A stretch of 64,000 nucleotides of DNA from the NCBI RefSeq assembly GCF_002632725.1, contig NZ_NJAI01000005.1, positions 318,565 to 382,564 of the forward strand, in the 5' to 3' direction. The notes under the pieces were generated by a model. That model had not been told where the DNA came from. It saw only the letters and a list, made by a program, of their open reading frames with translations, and made no database searches. Both the position numbers and the translations under genes were made by a program. Shown here in pieces: positions 1-9,858 of this stretch. Origin of the DNA: Xenorhabdus hominickii (GTDB lineage Bacteria > Pseudomonadota > Gammaproteobacteria > Enterobacterales > Enterobacteriaceae). The first letter of the stretch is position 1, and the number at the start of each line of letters is the position of its first letter.

Positions 1-323
1 TTAAAAAACGGGTATTACAGCATGTAGACAATGCGTCAAAAGATAGCGTGTCAAATTGTCCTATTTGGCTGGTGGTCGATGCTGTGGTCAGTTTTACTCA
101 TGATGATGTCAGCGTTTTTGCTGTTTTGGATGAATTAATTACGGAATTAAAAGAGAAAGGGGTGACATTGGTATTGGCGGGGCGCAGGACAGAATTGAAT
201 CGCTGGATTAAACAGAACAAACTCAGCCGCAGCGATGAAGATTTAATTATTGTTCCCGATATCTACTTCGCCATTCGTCTGATTCAGAGTAAGCAGCAGG
301 CTGAGGAAAAACAGAAAGAATAG
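1..323 (+). CDS. C-terminal STAS domain of a SulP-type anion transporter (5' end outside window)
   Basis: The reading frame is open to the left edge, so only about the last 107 residues are visible. They form a STAS domain: a hydrophobic strand (WLVVDA), the acidic loop region, a helix (VFAVLDELITELKEKG) and a second strand (VTLVLAG) with a following amphipathic segment. STAS domains sit at the cytoplasmic C-terminus of SulP-family transporters for sulfate, bicarbonate or dicarboxylates and regulate transport. The stretch ends in a Lys/Glu/Gln-rich tail. The substrate and the membrane part cannot be judged from this window. A stand-alone STAS protein is possible but less likely, because the frame has no convincing start with a ribosome binding site near the edge. 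Confidence 0.65.
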   Translation, partial: KKRVLQHVDNASKDSVSNCPIWLVVDAVVSFTHDDVSVFAVLDELITELKEKGVTLVLAGRRTELNRWIKQNKLSRSDEDLIIVPDIYFAIRLIQSKQQAEEKQKE

Positions 324-350
324 TTACAGAAAAGAGTTACAGAAAATAAT

Positions 351-388
351 CATAGCTCACCCGCCCCGTTTGGGCGAGGTGAGCTATG
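351..388. terminator. Perfect hairpin between convergent genes
   Basis: Arms CATAGCTCACC/GGTGAGCTATG extended by CGCCC/GGGCG around a short loop. It lies between the convergent SulP-type gene and yciC and probably ends transcription in both directions; the T-tracts are weak. Confidence 0.6.
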
Positions 389-394
389 GCGTGC

Positions 395-1153
395 TTATTG
401 CGTATCGTTTGTAGATTTATTTTTTGGCTTAACCAACATATATAAGCGGAACAGATAAATCAGAAACAGGGCTGATAATAGATTATTCAGCATTGATAGT
501 ACCATATCGGGCATTCTCACCAGAACAAGTGCAAGTATCAACTTTATGGCAAGCCATAACAGCGTGGCTGGGATCAACAGACGCAAGTTGTCGAATGCCA
601 ATTTCCAGCTATCCTGCATGGCGGAAAAAACATTTTTGCCTTTTTCAAACAGAAAAATAGGAGCAAGTGCAAAGGTAATAGAAAATAGTACACCTGGTAG
701 GAACATCAAAGCGTAGCCAATTTGGACTAACAGGGTACAGATAAACATAAGCAAAAACATCTTAGGCAGTAATGTTATTGCTAATGTACTGGCATGGATG
801 GCATTAGTTTGCTGACCGTTAGAGACAGCGCTGATGAGTACCAACACGCTGGCAGTAAGTAAGGTACTGCCGAATATGTTAGAAAATAAGATACCGAATG
901 CTGTACGCAGGAACATGAACTGTTCGTCTGGCGTTAAGTGCGCCACAAAATCTTTGATTCCTGCATTGCCAGATTCTTTGAAGGCATTTTGTATCCCGAT
1001 CAATAACTGGAGTTGCTCACCGTTCGGCATTAAAAAATGCTCAAGCAGTGTTGTCACCAACGCGGCCAAGACAGAGAGTATGACAATATTTAGCAGATGG
1101 TTCTTTAAGAAGTTGATACTGTCGCGATACAGGGAGTTTGCCGTAATGGGCAT
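395..1153 (-). CDS. yciC: YciC, UPF0259 family inner-membrane protein
   Basis: A protein of 252 residues, close to the roughly 247 residues of E. coli YciC, with several hydrophobic segments typical of this polytopic inner-membrane family of unknown function (for example around ILSVLAALVTTLLEHFL, the FGSTLLTASVLVLISAV region and MFLLMFICTLLVQIGYALMF). I chose the start giving MPITANSLYRDS because GGAGC lies about 8 bases upstream and because the E. coli protein begins the same way; a longer frame upstream lacks homology. It is convergent with the SulP-type gene and divergent from ompW. In E. coli yciC also neighbours ompW, so the order is ancestral. Function is not established. Confidence 0.88.
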   Translation of the reverse strand: MPITANSLYRDSINFLKNHLLNIVILSVLAALVTTLLEHFLMPNGEQLQLLIGIQNAFKESGNAGIKDFVAHLTPDEQFMFLRTAFGILFSNIFGSTLLTASVLVLISAVSNGQQTNAIHASTLAITLLPKMFLLMFICTLLVQIGYALMFLPGVLFSITFALAPIFLFEKGKNVFSAMQDSWKLAFDNLRLLIPATLLWLAIKLILALVLVRMPDMVLSMLNNLLSALFLIYLFRLYMLVKPKNKSTNDTQ

Positions 1154-1620
1154 GAAAGTAGCTCCTATCAAATGAAACAATAATAATGTGCAATTGTACC
1201 TTGTTCCGGGGATTATTGGATACCTAAGATTTTTTTCTTGCCGTCGCACTGTGGGTAGTTTTTGTTGGTATAGCGACCTATTTTTGTTAGACAATATTGG
1301 CATTTGTTTTTATCAAAATGATAAATGTATTAATTTTATGTTAATTGATTTGGGTTTTATATTTAATATTATTTATCTGTTATTAATTATTGCTATTAGC
1401 CGAAAATTGGAATGAAAAATATAGTTTTTAAGTGGTAATGAAATTAATATTCAGTTAATTTTGATTTGGATCAATTTAAAATACTTCACAGGTGAAATAA
1501 TAAAATCGTAAGTACCTTATTTGCCAAAAATATTTAAAAGATGTGATCTGTCTTAGATCATAACAGTAAACAAACGGGTATATTTCTGACTGTTTTAAAA
1601 CCATATAATTGGGATGGATA
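1154..1620. promoter_or_regulatory. yciC-ompW divergent intergenic region with FNR-type box
   Basis: About 470 AT-rich bases without a credible gene. At 1461-1474 lies a perfect match to the FNR consensus (TTGAT, four bases, ATCAA). At 1544-1560 an inverted repeat TGATCT/AGATCA with a five-base spacer is present, nearer to ompW. E. coli ompW is known to be FNR-regulated, so oxygen-responsive control is a reasonable inference here. Confidence 0.6.
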
Positions 1621-2265
1621 ATGAAAAAAATTTCTGCGCTCTTATTGGCTGCGGCTACGTTAACTCCGTCACTGACCTTTGCTCATGAAGCGGGTGATTT
1701 CCTGTTTCGTACAGGTACCGCAACGGTTAGGCCAAATGCTGGCTCTGAAAATGTGTTAGGATTGGGATCTTTTGGTGTCAATAATAATACTGAGATGGGT
1801 TTAACTTTTGGTTATATGATCACCGACAATATTGGTGTTGAATTATTGGCCGCGACACCATTCCAGCACAAAGTAAGTTTACCTGGTGCTGGTGAAATCG
1901 CCGAAGTCAAACATTTACCACCAACCCTAATGGCACAATATTATTTTGGATCTACAGAAGATAAATTGCGCCCTTATGTTGGGGTTGGCGTTAACTACAC
2001 CAAATTCTTTAGCGAAAAATTTAATAACGGTAATGGTACTGTTCAGGCTGCTAATTTAAATAGTTTGGACCTGAAAGATTCTTGGGGTATTGCGGGTCAG
2101 GTCGGGCTGGATTATCAACTGGATAAAAATTGGATGCTGAATACCTCACTTTGGTGGATGAATATCGAAACGGATGTGAAATTCAAAGTGGGTGATGAGC
2201 AGAAAAAATATAAAACCCGCCTTGATCCATGGGTCTTCATGTTCGGTGTGGGTTACAGTTTCTAA
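1621..2265 (+). CDS. ompW: OmpW, eight-stranded outer-membrane beta-barrel protein
   Basis: The 214-residue product starts with a Sec signal peptide (MKKISALLLAAATL, cleavage probably after LTFA) followed by HEAGDFLFRTG, the conserved mature N-terminus of OmpW. The body alternates hydrophobic and polar residues and ends in the aromatic signature GVGYSF for BAM recognition. OmpW forms a narrow channel in the outer membrane and is linked to small hydrophobic molecules, osmotic and oxygen responses. An upstream in-frame ATG at 1609 would add four residues ahead of the signal peptide and is unlikely. The gene lies downstream of an FNR-like box. Confidence 0.93.
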   Translation: MKKISALLLAAATLTPSLTFAHEAGDFLFRTGTATVRPNAGSENVLGLGSFGVNNNTEMGLTFGYMITDNIGVELLAATPFQHKVSLPGAGEIAEVKHLPPTLMAQYYFGSTEDKLRPYVGVGVNYTKFFSEKFNNGNGTVQAANLNSLDLKDSWGIAGQVGLDYQLDKNWMLNTSLWWMNIETDVKFKVGDEQKKYKTRLDPWVFMFGVGYSF

Positions 2266-2290
2266 TTGTGAGACGCGGATAATCAGTAAG

Positions 2291-2436
2291 TTATATGCCC
2301 AAAGATATATATCTAATAGATTTCGAATTGCATCGTTTATGTCGTTGATAACGAATTCCTGGGAACACAGTTTAACTATGTGACCAGGGTGAGTGAACAT
2401 AGCCAAAAGCTGCAATCTGAAAGACGAAGGGTATAA
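2291..2436 (+). repeat. ERIC-type intergenic palindromic repeat, copy 1
   Basis: The core TGACCAGGGTGAGTGAACAT followed by AGCC and GCTGCAA matches the ERIC/IRU consensus, with ends TTATA and GGGTATAA. Located between ompW and the trp operon. Related, inverted copies occur near 14.6 and 20.1 kb. Confidence 0.75.
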
Positions 2437-2458
2437 GTGTTTGACATGAGAGAGAACC

Positions 2459-2482
2459 AATGGGGCGTAGTTTGCCCCATTT
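2459..2482. terminator. Terminator between ompW and trpA
   Basis: Stem TGGGGC/GCCCCA with a short loop, followed on the plus strand by a T-run. It probably ends the ompW transcript and may also end the trp operon transcript from the other side. Confidence 0.6.
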
Positions 2483-2498
2483 TTACCCCCGTTGTTTT

Positions 2499-3299
2499 TC
2501 AAGTGGCGGCCTTCATATCGCGAACAAAATGCGTTAGTTTTTCCAACATAATTTGAGGCTGATGCAAGTTATTTTCGATGATTTTTACCGTGGCAGAGCC
2601 TGAAATCGCACCTGCAGCACCACTATTGAGTGTTTCTGTGATCTGTGTAGGTTCTGATATCCCAAAACCTTGCAATGTAGGGGCAGCGTTATACTCTTTG
2701 AGTTTATTGATCAAATGATTTAATGGCTGCTTGGCACGATTTTCACTTCCCGTAACTCCTGCTCTTGATACTAAATATGTATATCCACGCCCAAATGAAG
2801 CAATTTCACGCAATAAATCGTCATCGGCATTAGGAGGGCAAATAAAGATTGGAGCGATATCATGTTTCATCGCAGCTGAATGGAAAGACGATGACTCGGA
2901 GAGTGGTACATCAGCCACCAGAACGGAATCAATCCCTGCATTTTTGCAACGACGGTAAAACTCATTGATCCCATTGTGGAAAACCAAATTCGCATAGACA
3001 AGCAATCCTATTGGTATATCAGGGTGTTTAACCCGAATTTGTGCCAATAAATCAAAGCACAATGTGGGTGTGACTTTGGATGATAGCGCGCGCAAATTGG
3101 CATTTTGAATGGTTGGCCCGTCGGCAAGGGGGTCTGAAAATGGAATACCTAATTCAAGTGCGTCCGCTCCACCAGCAATTAATGCATCAATAATTTTCAG
3201 CGATAGCTCCGGGGCAGGATCACCTAAAGTTACAAAAGGAACAAACGCGCCCTGATTTTGTGTTTGCAGTTTCTTAAAAAGTTGGTCGTAACGTTCCAT
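2499..3299 (-). CDS. trpA: Tryptophan synthase alpha chain
   Basis: The 266-residue TIM-barrel enzyme cleaves indole-3-glycerol phosphate to indole and glyceraldehyde 3-phosphate and passes indole to TrpB. The catalytic glutamate region ([16 protein letters not shown]) and the aspartate loop (VADVPLSES) are present, together with the phosphate-binding GISEP and GAISGSA segments. Its ATG overlaps the TGA of trpB by one base, giving translational coupling expected for a 1:1 complex. Last gene of the trp operon. Confidence 0.96.
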   Translation of the reverse strand: MERYDQLFKKLQTQNQGAFVPFVTLGDPAPELSLKIIDALIAGGADALELGIPFSDPLADGPTIQNANLRALSSKVTPTLCFDLLAQIRVKHPDIPIGLLVYANLVFHNGINEFYRRCKNAGIDSVLVADVPLSESSSFHSAAMKHDIAPIFICPPNADDDLLREIASFGRGYTYLVSRAGVTGSENRAKQPLNHLINKLKEYNAAPTLQGFGISEPTQITETLNSGAAGAISGSATVKIIENNLHQPQIMLEKLTHFVRDMKAAT

Positions 3300-4489
3300 C
3301 AGATTTCCCCCCTAGATTTTAAAATATCGTGAACAGTAAAGATGTCTTTGTCTCCACGACCAGATAGATTGACAATCAATAATTGCTCTTTGTCCGGAGC
3401 TTGATGGATCATTTTTAAAGCATGGGCGAGTGCATGAGATGATTCCAACGCGGGAATAATGCCCTCATTGCGTGATAGCGCTTTGAAAGCTTCAAGCGCT
3501 TCATCGTCAGTGACTGAAACATAATCAGCTCGACCGATACTATTTAAATAAGCGTGCTGAGGGCCAACGGAAGGAAAATCTAATCCAGCCGAGAGAGAGT
3601 AAGATTCTTCTATCTGCCCATCTTCCGTTTGCATAATCGGTGCTTTCATACCGAAATAAATCCCTAACTTACCGTGTTTCAATGGAGCGCCATGTTTCCC
3701 TGTTTCGATACCATGCCCAGCCGGTTCAACCCCGATTAGGCGAACATCGTTTTCTGGAATAAACTCAGCAAACAGGCCAATGGCATTAGATCCTCCACCG
3801 ATACAGGCAATAACAGCGTCAGGCAGGCGTCCTTCTTTCTCCAAAATTTGTGCCTTGGCTTCTTCACCAATCATACGCTGAAATTCTCGTACCATTGTTG
3901 GATATGGATGTGGACCCGCAGCGGTACCCAATAAGTAGTGGGCTGTTTCATAGCAACCAGACCAGTCACGCATCGCTTCGTTACAAGCATCTTTCAATGT
4001 TGCTGAACCGCTGTGAACAGGGATCACTTCAGCGCCCATCAAACGCATACGAAAGACATTGGGGGATTGGCGTTCAATATCTTTTGCTCCCATATAAATG
4101 CGGCATTTTAACCCCAGCAATGCGCAAGCTAGGGCAGTCGCTACGCCATGCTGACCCGCACCGGTTTCAGCAATGACCTCTTCCTTGCCCATGCGTTTCG
4201 CCAATAATGCTTGCCCCAAAACCTGATTGGTTTTATGAGCACCGCCGTGGAGCAGATCTTCACGTTTCAGGTAAAGGCGTGCTTTCGTACCTTTAGTTAA
4301 ATTTTTACACAGAGTTAAGGCGGTGGGCCTGCCTGCGTAGTTTTTCAACAGATCCTGAAACGTCTGCTGAAATTCAGGATCTGTCTGTGCATCAATAAAG
4401 GCATCTTCTAATTGGTTAAGGGCAGGGATCAAAATTTGAGGAACAAATTGCCCCCCAAAATCGCCAAAATAAGGATTCAATTTACTCAT
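3299..4489 (-). CDS. trpB: Tryptophan synthase beta chain
   Basis: The 396-residue PLP enzyme condenses indole with serine. The PLP lysine is in [12 protein letters not shown], the glycine-rich phosphate loop is [10 protein letters not shown], and the catalytic glutamate lies in ETGAGQHG. I chose the start giving [13 protein letters not shown] because it matches the family N-terminus and has GAGATGAG upstream; an ATG twelve bases earlier would add four residues. It follows trpCF by 27 bases and overlaps trpA. Confidence 0.96.
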   Translation of the reverse strand: MSKLNPYFGDFGGQFVPQILIPALNQLEDAFIDAQTDPEFQQTFQDLLKNYAGRPTALTLCKNLTKGTKARLYLKREDLLHGGAHKTNQVLGQALLAKRMGKEEVIAETGAGQHGVATALACALLGLKCRIYMGAKDIERQSPNVFRMRLMGAEVIPVHSGSATLKDACNEAMRDWSGCYETAHYLLGTAAGPHPYPTMVREFQRMIGEEAKAQILEKEGRLPDAVIACIGGGSNAIGLFAEFIPENDVRLIGVEPAGHGIETGKHGAPLKHGKLGIYFGMKAPIMQTEDGQIEESYSLSAGLDFPSVGPQHAYLNSIGRADYVSVTDDEALEAFKALSRNEGIIPALESSHALAHALKMIHQAPDKEQLLIVNLSGRGDKDIFTVHDILKSRGEI

Positions 4490-4516
4490 TATTCTACTCA
4501 TCTCTTGTCTGAAAAA

Positions 4517-5881
4517 TTAGTGATAACAGCGTAATTGTTGAAATACCTGTTTGATTTTTTGACTGCTTTTGATGCCTGGAGAAACTTCGACTCCAGAGTT
4601 AAAATCCAGTCCATAGCAACCGAATGTTGCTGCTTGTTGGCAATTATCTGCGTTCAAACCACCGGCCAAGATAATGTCCTGTTGAAGTCGAGGATTGATT
4701 AAAGTCCAGTCAAATGGTTTTCCTGTTCCTCCTGCGCCATTATCTAGCAATACGTGATCAACATTGGTTATTTCGGAAAATTCCACAGTCTTAGACATAT
4801 CAATGGCTTTCCAGATTTCACAATGCTCAGGTAATACCGAGCGTAAGGTATTGATGTAATCTTCGTCTTCATGCCCATGTAATTGCACGGCTGTGAGCGA
4901 AAGTGTACGAGCGATGCCACTGACAAAATCAACGGATTGATTTTGAAACACACCGACATATTGTAGAGAAGCTTCATTGATGATTTGTTGGGCTTTTTGC
5001 AGGCTAATTTTGCGCGGTGATTTTTCAGCAAAAATAAGACCACCATAGACCGCGCCCACTTGCAGTGCGGTTTTGGCATCTTGTGGTCGGGTTAAACCGC
5101 AAATTTTGTTATCACCTAAAATCAGACGACGCAAAGCGAGGTTTAAATTTTGTTGAGCCATTAATGCACTGCCGATAAGAAAACCGTGGGCAAATTGACT
5201 TAAATCACGCACTTGTCGGTGCTGGTGGATACCGGATTCACTAATGATAATGGTGCCTTCTGGTAAGCCCACAGCCAGTTGGCGAGTGCGATCTAAATCT
5301 ATGGATAAGTCGCGCAGATCCCGATTATTGATACCGATAACTTTTGCTTTTAATGTAATAGCCCGACGGCGCTCATCTTCATTACTGACTTCGGTCAATA
5401 CGCCCATATCAAGACTGTGTGCCAGCACGGACAGCTCGCGATATGTATCATCATCAAGTACGGAAAGCATGAGTAAAATAGCATCCGCCTGATAGTAACG
5501 GGCGAGATAAACCTGATAGGCATCGATAATAAAATCTTTGCATAAAACAGGTTGATGCACGACTGAACTGACCATCCTGAGAAAATCATAATTACCCTGA
5601 AAATATTTTTCATCGGTCAAAACAGAAATTGCGGCAGCATAAGGTTGATATGTTTTAGCCGTGCGAACGGGGTCGAAATTTTCACAAATTACCCCTTTTG
5701 ATGGAGACGCTTTTTTGCATTCTAGAATAAAAACGGTTTGTTTATGGGTCAGTGCCTGATAAAAACAACGGTGACTCGGTACGATATCATCAATAAAACT
5801 TTCCAGTGGTTGTTCTACTTTACGAGTGACCAGATATGCCGCTTTGTCATCAACAATTTTCTGTAATACACTGGTTTTCAT
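4517..5881 (-). CDS. trpC: Bifunctional indole-3-glycerol phosphate synthase / phosphoribosylanthranilate isomerase
   Basis: The 454-residue fusion has two TIM barrels. Residues 1 to about 255 form the TrpC synthase, with LECKKASPSKG and the CKDFIIDAYQV region. Residues from about 258 form the TrpF isomerase, with KICGLTRPQDA (catalytic Cys) and LDNGAGGTGKPFDW. It catalyses two consecutive steps, from phosphoribosylanthranilate to indole-3-glycerol phosphate. The fusion is the enterobacterial arrangement (trpCF). Only two bases separate it from trpD. Confidence 0.96.
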   Translation of the reverse strand: MKTSVLQKIVDDKAAYLVTRKVEQPLESFIDDIVPSHRCFYQALTHKQTVFILECKKASPSKGVICENFDPVRTAKTYQPYAAAISVLTDEKYFQGNYDFLRMVSSVVHQPVLCKDFIIDAYQVYLARYYQADAILLMLSVLDDDTYRELSVLAHSLDMGVLTEVSNEDERRRAITLKAKVIGINNRDLRDLSIDLDRTRQLAVGLPEGTIIISESGIHQHRQVRDLSQFAHGFLIGSALMAQQNLNLALRRLILGDNKICGLTRPQDAKTALQVGAVYGGLIFAEKSPRKISLQKAQQIINEASLQYVGVFQNQSVDFVSGIARTLSLTAVQLHGHEDEDYINTLRSVLPEHCEIWKAIDMSKTVEFSEITNVDHVLLDNGAGGTGKPFDWTLINPRLQQDIILAGGLNADNCQQAATFGCYGLDFNSGVEVSPGIKSSQKIKQVFQQLRCYH

Positions 5882-5883
5882 GA

Positions 5884-6882
5884 TTAAATCCTCGCCGCCA
5901 ATGCGGTCACTTTTTCATAAGCCTGACCACTGTAAATGGTATTGAGTGCTAATTGAGTATTGTCACGTAAGTCTTCTTGTCCGTGCATCTTCATTAAAAG
6001 TGCTACGTTTGCCGCGACAGCATCGGCATGGGCTTTTTGCCCGCGACCTTGCAATAACATCGCTAACATATCGCGATTTTCTTCTGGTGATCCGCCTCTT
6101 AATGAAGATATCGGATGGTTCGGTAAGCCAAAATCTGCTGCCGTTAATTGATATTGGATGATCTCTCCATTATTAAGTTCTGCCACCTGAGTCTGGGCAT
6201 GCAAAGCAACTTCATCCATGCCCCCACTGTGTACAACAGCGGCTCTTTGATAACCCAAAACTTGTAGAGTACGGGCAATGGGTTCTACCAACTCCGGGCT
6301 ATAGACTCCGATGAGGGACAGAGGAGGACGAGCAGGATTGATCAATGGGCCAAGTACATTGAATAATGTCCGAGTTTTCAATTGATGGCGAACTTGTACG
6401 GCATGGCGGAAGCCCGTGTGATATTGAGGGGCGAACAGGAAACAGACGCCAATATCATCCAGTGCACTCCGTGAATCTTCGGCACAAGCATCCAGTGCAA
6501 TGCCGAATGCAGCCAGTAAATCGGATGAGCCTGAACGACTGGAAATACTGCGGTTGCCATGTTTTGCTACTTTAAGGCCACAGGTTGCGGCGATAAAGGC
6601 ACTGGCCGTTGAAATATTGATGCTATTTGTGCCATCTCCACCTGTGCCGACGATATCGCAAAATGTGTATTCAGGACGAGGAAAGGGAACTGCGTTTGCT
6701 AAGAACGCTTGGGCTGCACCTGCAATTTCTTGTGGCTGCTCACCACGCAATTTCAGGCTAATCAATACAGCGGCCAGTTGTGCATCACCCAACTCACCTT
6801 GAATGACAGCGGTAAATAGTTCCTGACTTTCTTGTTGTGTCAGTGCCTGGGCACTGAATAATTTGTCAAAAATTAACTGCAT
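5884..6882 (-). CDS. trpD: Anthranilate phosphoribosyltransferase
   Basis: A 332-residue stand-alone TrpD transfers a phosphoribosyl group from PRPP to anthranilate. The PRPP loop [14 protein letters not shown] and the KHGNRSISS segment are conserved. In E. coli this activity is fused to the glutaminase TrpG; here the two are separate genes, as in Serratia and Yersinia relatives. An 86-base AT-rich gap separates it from trpG, the only sizeable gap inside the operon. Confidence 0.96.
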   Translation of the reverse strand: MQLIFDKLFSAQALTQQESQELFTAVIQGELGDAQLAAVLISLKLRGEQPQEIAGAAQAFLANAVPFPRPEYTFCDIVGTGGDGTNSINISTASAFIAATCGLKVAKHGNRSISSRSGSSDLLAAFGIALDACAEDSRSALDDIGVCFLFAPQYHTGFRHAVQVRHQLKTRTLFNVLGPLINPARPPLSLIGVYSPELVEPIARTLQVLGYQRAAVVHSGGMDEVALHAQTQVAELNNGEIIQYQLTAADFGLPNHPISSLRGGSPEENRDMLAMLLQGRGQKAHADAVAANVALLMKMHGQEDLRDNTQLALNTIYSGQAYEKVTALAARI

Positions 6883-6968
6883 TTTCCCATTCCTTACTAT
6901 TTAGCGCCTTTAATTCGATACACTTAAATGCAATATCCTTAAGTTCAATACGTTTACATTCAACATAT
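6883..6968 (-). repeat. AT-rich spacer with degenerate short repeats inside the trp operon
   Basis: Several imperfect copies of a motif like TTCAATAYGTTTA or TTCGATACACTTA occur in this 86-base gap between trpG and trpD. No gene or clear promoter is visible. Confidence 0.4.
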
Positions 6969-7547
6969 TCAATTTAAAGCCCATACTAAAGTTTGCTCGA
7001 GCAATTTGGCTCCTTGTGTAGTCAGGATAGATTCGGGATGGAACTGGAACCCGCAGACTTTATGCTCATCTTGGCGTACCGCCATCACAGTATCGCCACA
7101 CGAGGCAGAAATAATCAGCGTGTCGGGAACGTGTTCGCCAGCAAGAGAATGATAACGAGCAACAGGCAACGGATTTGGCAGGCCGGAAAACATACCTTGT
7201 CCATCATGAGTGGCTGGTGTTGCTCTTCCATGCAGGATTTCTTTTGCAGCAGAGACTTCACCACCATAGGCTTCAATAATCGCCTGATGCCCAAGACAAA
7301 TTCCGATCACAGGGGTTTTGCCTATCACTTGTTTAAGCAATTCAGGCATACAACCTGCATCTGAGGGTTTCCCGGGACCGGGTGATAACATCAAAAGAGG
7401 TGATTCCATCTCACCAAGTTTGGCCATGATTATGTCGGTTGACACGGTATTGCGGTAAATAATGACATGATGATCATGGGTACGCAGTTGATCCACGAGG
7501 TTATATGTAAAGGAATCGACATTATCGAGTAAAAGAATATTAGCCAT
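6969..7547 (-). CDS. trpG: Anthranilate synthase component II (glutamine amidotransferase)
   Basis: A 192-residue class I glutaminase supplies ammonia to TrpE. The catalytic triad is visible as Cys in GICLGHQAI and His/Glu in FQFHPESIL; the oxyanion loop [11 protein letters not shown] is intact. It starts with [17 protein letters not shown], typical of the family. Its ATG overlaps the trpE TGA by one base, so the two subunits of anthranilate synthase are translationally coupled. Confidence 0.96.
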   Translation of the reverse strand: MANILLLDNVDSFTYNLVDQLRTHDHHVIIYRNTVSTDIIMAKLGEMESPLLMLSPGPGKPSDAGCMPELLKQVIGKTPVIGICLGHQAIIEAYGGEVSAAKEILHGRATPATHDGQGMFSGLPNPLPVARYHSLAGEHVPDTLIISASCGDTVMAVRQDEHKVCGFQFHPESILTTQGAKLLEQTLVWALN

Positions 7548-9106
7548 CAGAATGTCACCTCTACATTATGGGCTTGAGCAATCGCGCGAATAACAGCTCT
7601 GGCTTTGCTGTGAGTTTCATCCACTTCTGATTGAGGAATGGAATCCAATACAATGCCAGCACCGACTTGCACCGCAGCTTGACCTTTTTCCACATAGGCA
7701 GAACGAATCACAATGCAGGAGTCAAAATCCCCTCTACCGGTAAAATAACCGACTGCTCCGCCATAGCTGCCACGCCGCTCGCCTTCATATTCTGCAATGA
7801 GCTGCATGGCCCGAACTTTAGGCGCCCCTGTCAACGTCCCCATATTCATACAGGCCTGATACGCATGAAAGATATCCAAATCATTGCGAAGTGTGCCGAC
7901 GACACGAGAAACGAGATGCATTACAAATGAATAGCGATCGACTTTGGTTAAATCGGCGACATAGCGACTACCTGCTTCACAAATGCGAGCCAAATCATTG
8001 CGAGCCAGATCAACGAGCATGACATGTTCAGATAATTCTTTCGCGTCTGTGCGCATTTCCAGCTCAATACGGCTATCGACATCGACATCCAGCTCTCCGT
8101 TAGCATTACGCCCACGTGGACGTGTACCTGCTATCGGATAGATTTCGATCTGTCGGTTACAGGCATCATATTTAAGTGCGCTTTCTGGTGAAGCACCAAA
8201 CAGGCAAAAATCCTGATCTTGCATGAAAAACATATAGGGACTTGGATTTTGTTTTTTCAATGCATGGTAAGCGTTTAGTGGGGATGGACATGGTAATGTG
8301 AAACGCCGTGATGGCACCACTTGAAAAATATCGCCTTGACGGACAAATTGCTGTAATTGCTGCACGATATTTGCGTATTGTTCATCACTTTGATTACAGC
8401 CAATAGTAATGTCAGGCAATGTGACAGGTGAAAGTGTTTGAAGTGGTTCTGCAATGGCTGAGGATAAAGTATCCAGACGTTCTTTAAGACGTTTTTTTTC
8501 CGAATCAGATTCGCCAAACAGAGAAGTTTGCAGAAAAGAATGCTGATCTTGATGGTCGATCACCAATAGTGTTTCCGCGAGATAAAAACAAAAATCAGGG
8601 CAGTTCTGGTGATGTTTTACTGTGGGTAAGGGTTCAAATCCGGCTACTAAATCGTAAGAAAACAACCCGCCAACGAAGATGGCATCGGGTGATTCTGAGA
8701 ACGATGCCAATGCTGTCAGAGCGCGTAATGCATCAAAAACAGAATCCAATTTTAGACGGCTATCTTCGTCCAAATTGTGTTCAGTAGCAGGAAACTGTGC
8801 CCGAATCACGTGAGATTCTACACTCAATTCGGCTTTTTCTGAGAGTAAATGAGTAAGTATGGGAAGTAGGTTCCGACCATTTTCGGTGAGTGCTTCAAAC
8901 GTGACTTGCCGCTCGTTGGCGATAATGCGCATAGCACTATCAATGATCAATATGCTTTTGATATTATTTTTGCTTTGAATCTCAGCAGATTCCAATAATA
9001 ACGTTGCTGGACGATTGCTGCAAAGTTGATGGAAAAGTAGTGTTGGATCTGTTTTATAAATGGTATCCATCTGATTTATAAAAATATTAAATTCTTTGCC
9101 AGCCAT
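7547..9106 (-). CDS. trpE: Anthranilate synthase component I
   Basis: A 519-residue chorismate-binding enzyme makes anthranilate with TrpG. The tryptophan feedback site motif LLLES lies near the N-terminus and NPSPYMFF in the middle; the catalytic part contains [24 protein letters not shown] and the C-terminal GAGIVLDS. I place the start at MAGKEFN, where GGGGT is about eight bases upstream; an in-frame GTG thirty bases earlier is possible but overlaps the attenuator tail. First structural gene of the operon, controlled by TrpR and attenuation. Confidence 0.95.
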   Translation of the reverse strand: MAGKEFNIFINQMDTIYKTDPTLLFHQLCSNRPATLLLESAEIQSKNNIKSILIIDSAMRIIANERQVTFEALTENGRNLLPILTHLLSEKAELSVESHVIRAQFPATEHNLDEDSRLKLDSVFDALRALTALASFSESPDAIFVGGLFSYDLVAGFEPLPTVKHHQNCPDFCFYLAETLLVIDHQDQHSFLQTSLFGESDSEKKRLKERLDTLSSAIAEPLQTLSPVTLPDITIGCNQSDEQYANIVQQLQQFVRQGDIFQVVPSRRFTLPCPSPLNAYHALKKQNPSPYMFFMQDQDFCLFGASPESALKYDACNRQIEIYPIAGTRPRGRNANGELDVDVDSRIELEMRTDAKELSEHVMLVDLARNDLARICEAGSRYVADLTKVDRYSFVMHLVSRVVGTLRNDLDIFHAYQACMNMGTLTGAPKVRAMQLIAEYEGERRGSYGGAVGYFTGRGDFDSCIVIRSAYVEKGQAAVQVGAGIVLDSIPQSEVDETHSKARAVIRAIAQAHNVEVTF

Positions 9107-9149
9107 ATTTATACCCCGTTTGCTACTTTCATCCACAAAAACTTACGAT

Positions 9150-9178
9150 AAAAAAACCCGCTTTTTAAGGCGGGTTTA
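9150..9178 (-). terminator. trp attenuator
   Basis: On the minus strand AAACCCGC and GCGGGTTT form a stem followed by a run of T. It lies between trpL and trpE, as expected for the transcription attenuator. Confidence 0.85.
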
Positions 9179-9197
9179 GGCACTTGCGTATCTGTAC

Positions 9198-9281
9198 TTA
9201 TGCGCGTGAGCCAACCGCCCTGAATGGAGAGTCGTGCCACCAACGATTTATTTGCATATTTTTTTGTATAGATACAATCAT
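9198..9281 (-). CDS. trpL: trp operon leader peptide
   Basis: A 27-codon frame ending in TAA with tandem tryptophan codons at positions 14-15 (NRWWHDSPFRAVGSRA is the C-terminal part). A GAGG ribosome binding site lies nine bases before the first ATG; a second in-frame ATG at 9257 would give a 19-residue peptide. Ribosome stalling at the Trp pair would favour the antiterminator over the attenuator just downstream. The sequence after WW differs from the short E. coli ending (WWRTS), but position and codon pair make the role clear. Confidence 0.85.
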   Translation of the reverse strand: MIVSIQKNMQINRWWHDSPFRAVGSRA

Positions 9282-9340
9282 TTTCAAGTGCCTCATTTGT
9301 TCAATAGTGTTTTGGTAAGGGAGCCTTTCAATCAACCCGT

Positions 9341-9374
9341 GTACTAGTAAACTGATTCATAGTTCGCTTGTCAA
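9341..9374 (-). promoter_or_regulatory. trp promoter with TrpR operator
   Basis: On the minus strand TTGACA (9369-9374), a 17-base spacer and TTTACT (9346-9351) form a good sigma70 promoter. The -10 region lies within an imperfect palindrome, GTACTAGTAAACTGATTC on the plus strand, matching the TrpR operator GTACTAGTTAACTAGTAC. The arrangement is the same as in E. coli. Confidence 0.85.
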
Positions 9375-9468
9375 TGATTTTTTTTGATGCGTCTAAAAGT
9401 GAGTTAATGTGAGGATGTAAATTGTAAAATAATCTGCATTGACCGTGAAAACCCCCTAAATCAAATAA

Positions 9469-9633
9469 GGTGATAATCAGGGGAATTGGTCAGTAGGTTC
9501 GATAGTTCCAGTATCCGGAGCCAGTACGATTAAAACTTCTTATACAGCACCTGCATGGTTGCAGTCATCGGACAGTGTTAACTTTACGGTCGTGGGAGTT
9601 CTGATAATCGGCTTTCGACCTCCGTGTTATTAA
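9469..9633 (+). pseudogene. Possible gene remnant upstream of rnm
   Basis: Fifty-four codons are open without a start codon, preceded by a stop; the translation includes NWSVGSIVPVSGASTIKTS and reads like part of a larger secreted or phage protein. I cannot name a family. The remaining bases between the trp promoter and rnm (9380-9858) show nothing else definite. It could be chance coding potential. Confidence 0.25.
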
Positions 9634-9858
9634 ATATTACCAATTATCGCTCTGTTTTTTGAGAAAGCTGCGGATCAGGTGATGTACAGTTTTTGTTCTC
9701 AACTGACAAACTACGTCCATCATGTAAAAGCTAAGACTAACCAGTAAATTCCCCCTTCAATCCTATCCTCTGTGTTATCATCTGCGCTTTGTGTTTAATA
9801 TCATTTGATAGAGAGTGCCTTTGTTTCCCTCTCCCCCCGACAAAACAGGTACAGGATA

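Noticed and set aside
1188..1415. 75-codon frame between yciC and ompW
   Set aside because: No ribosome binding site or family resemblance; overlaps the yciC upstream region and AT-rich promoter DNA.
9507..9532. Possible tRNA T-arm (GGTTCGA...)
   Set aside because: No acceptor stem or anticodon arm around it.
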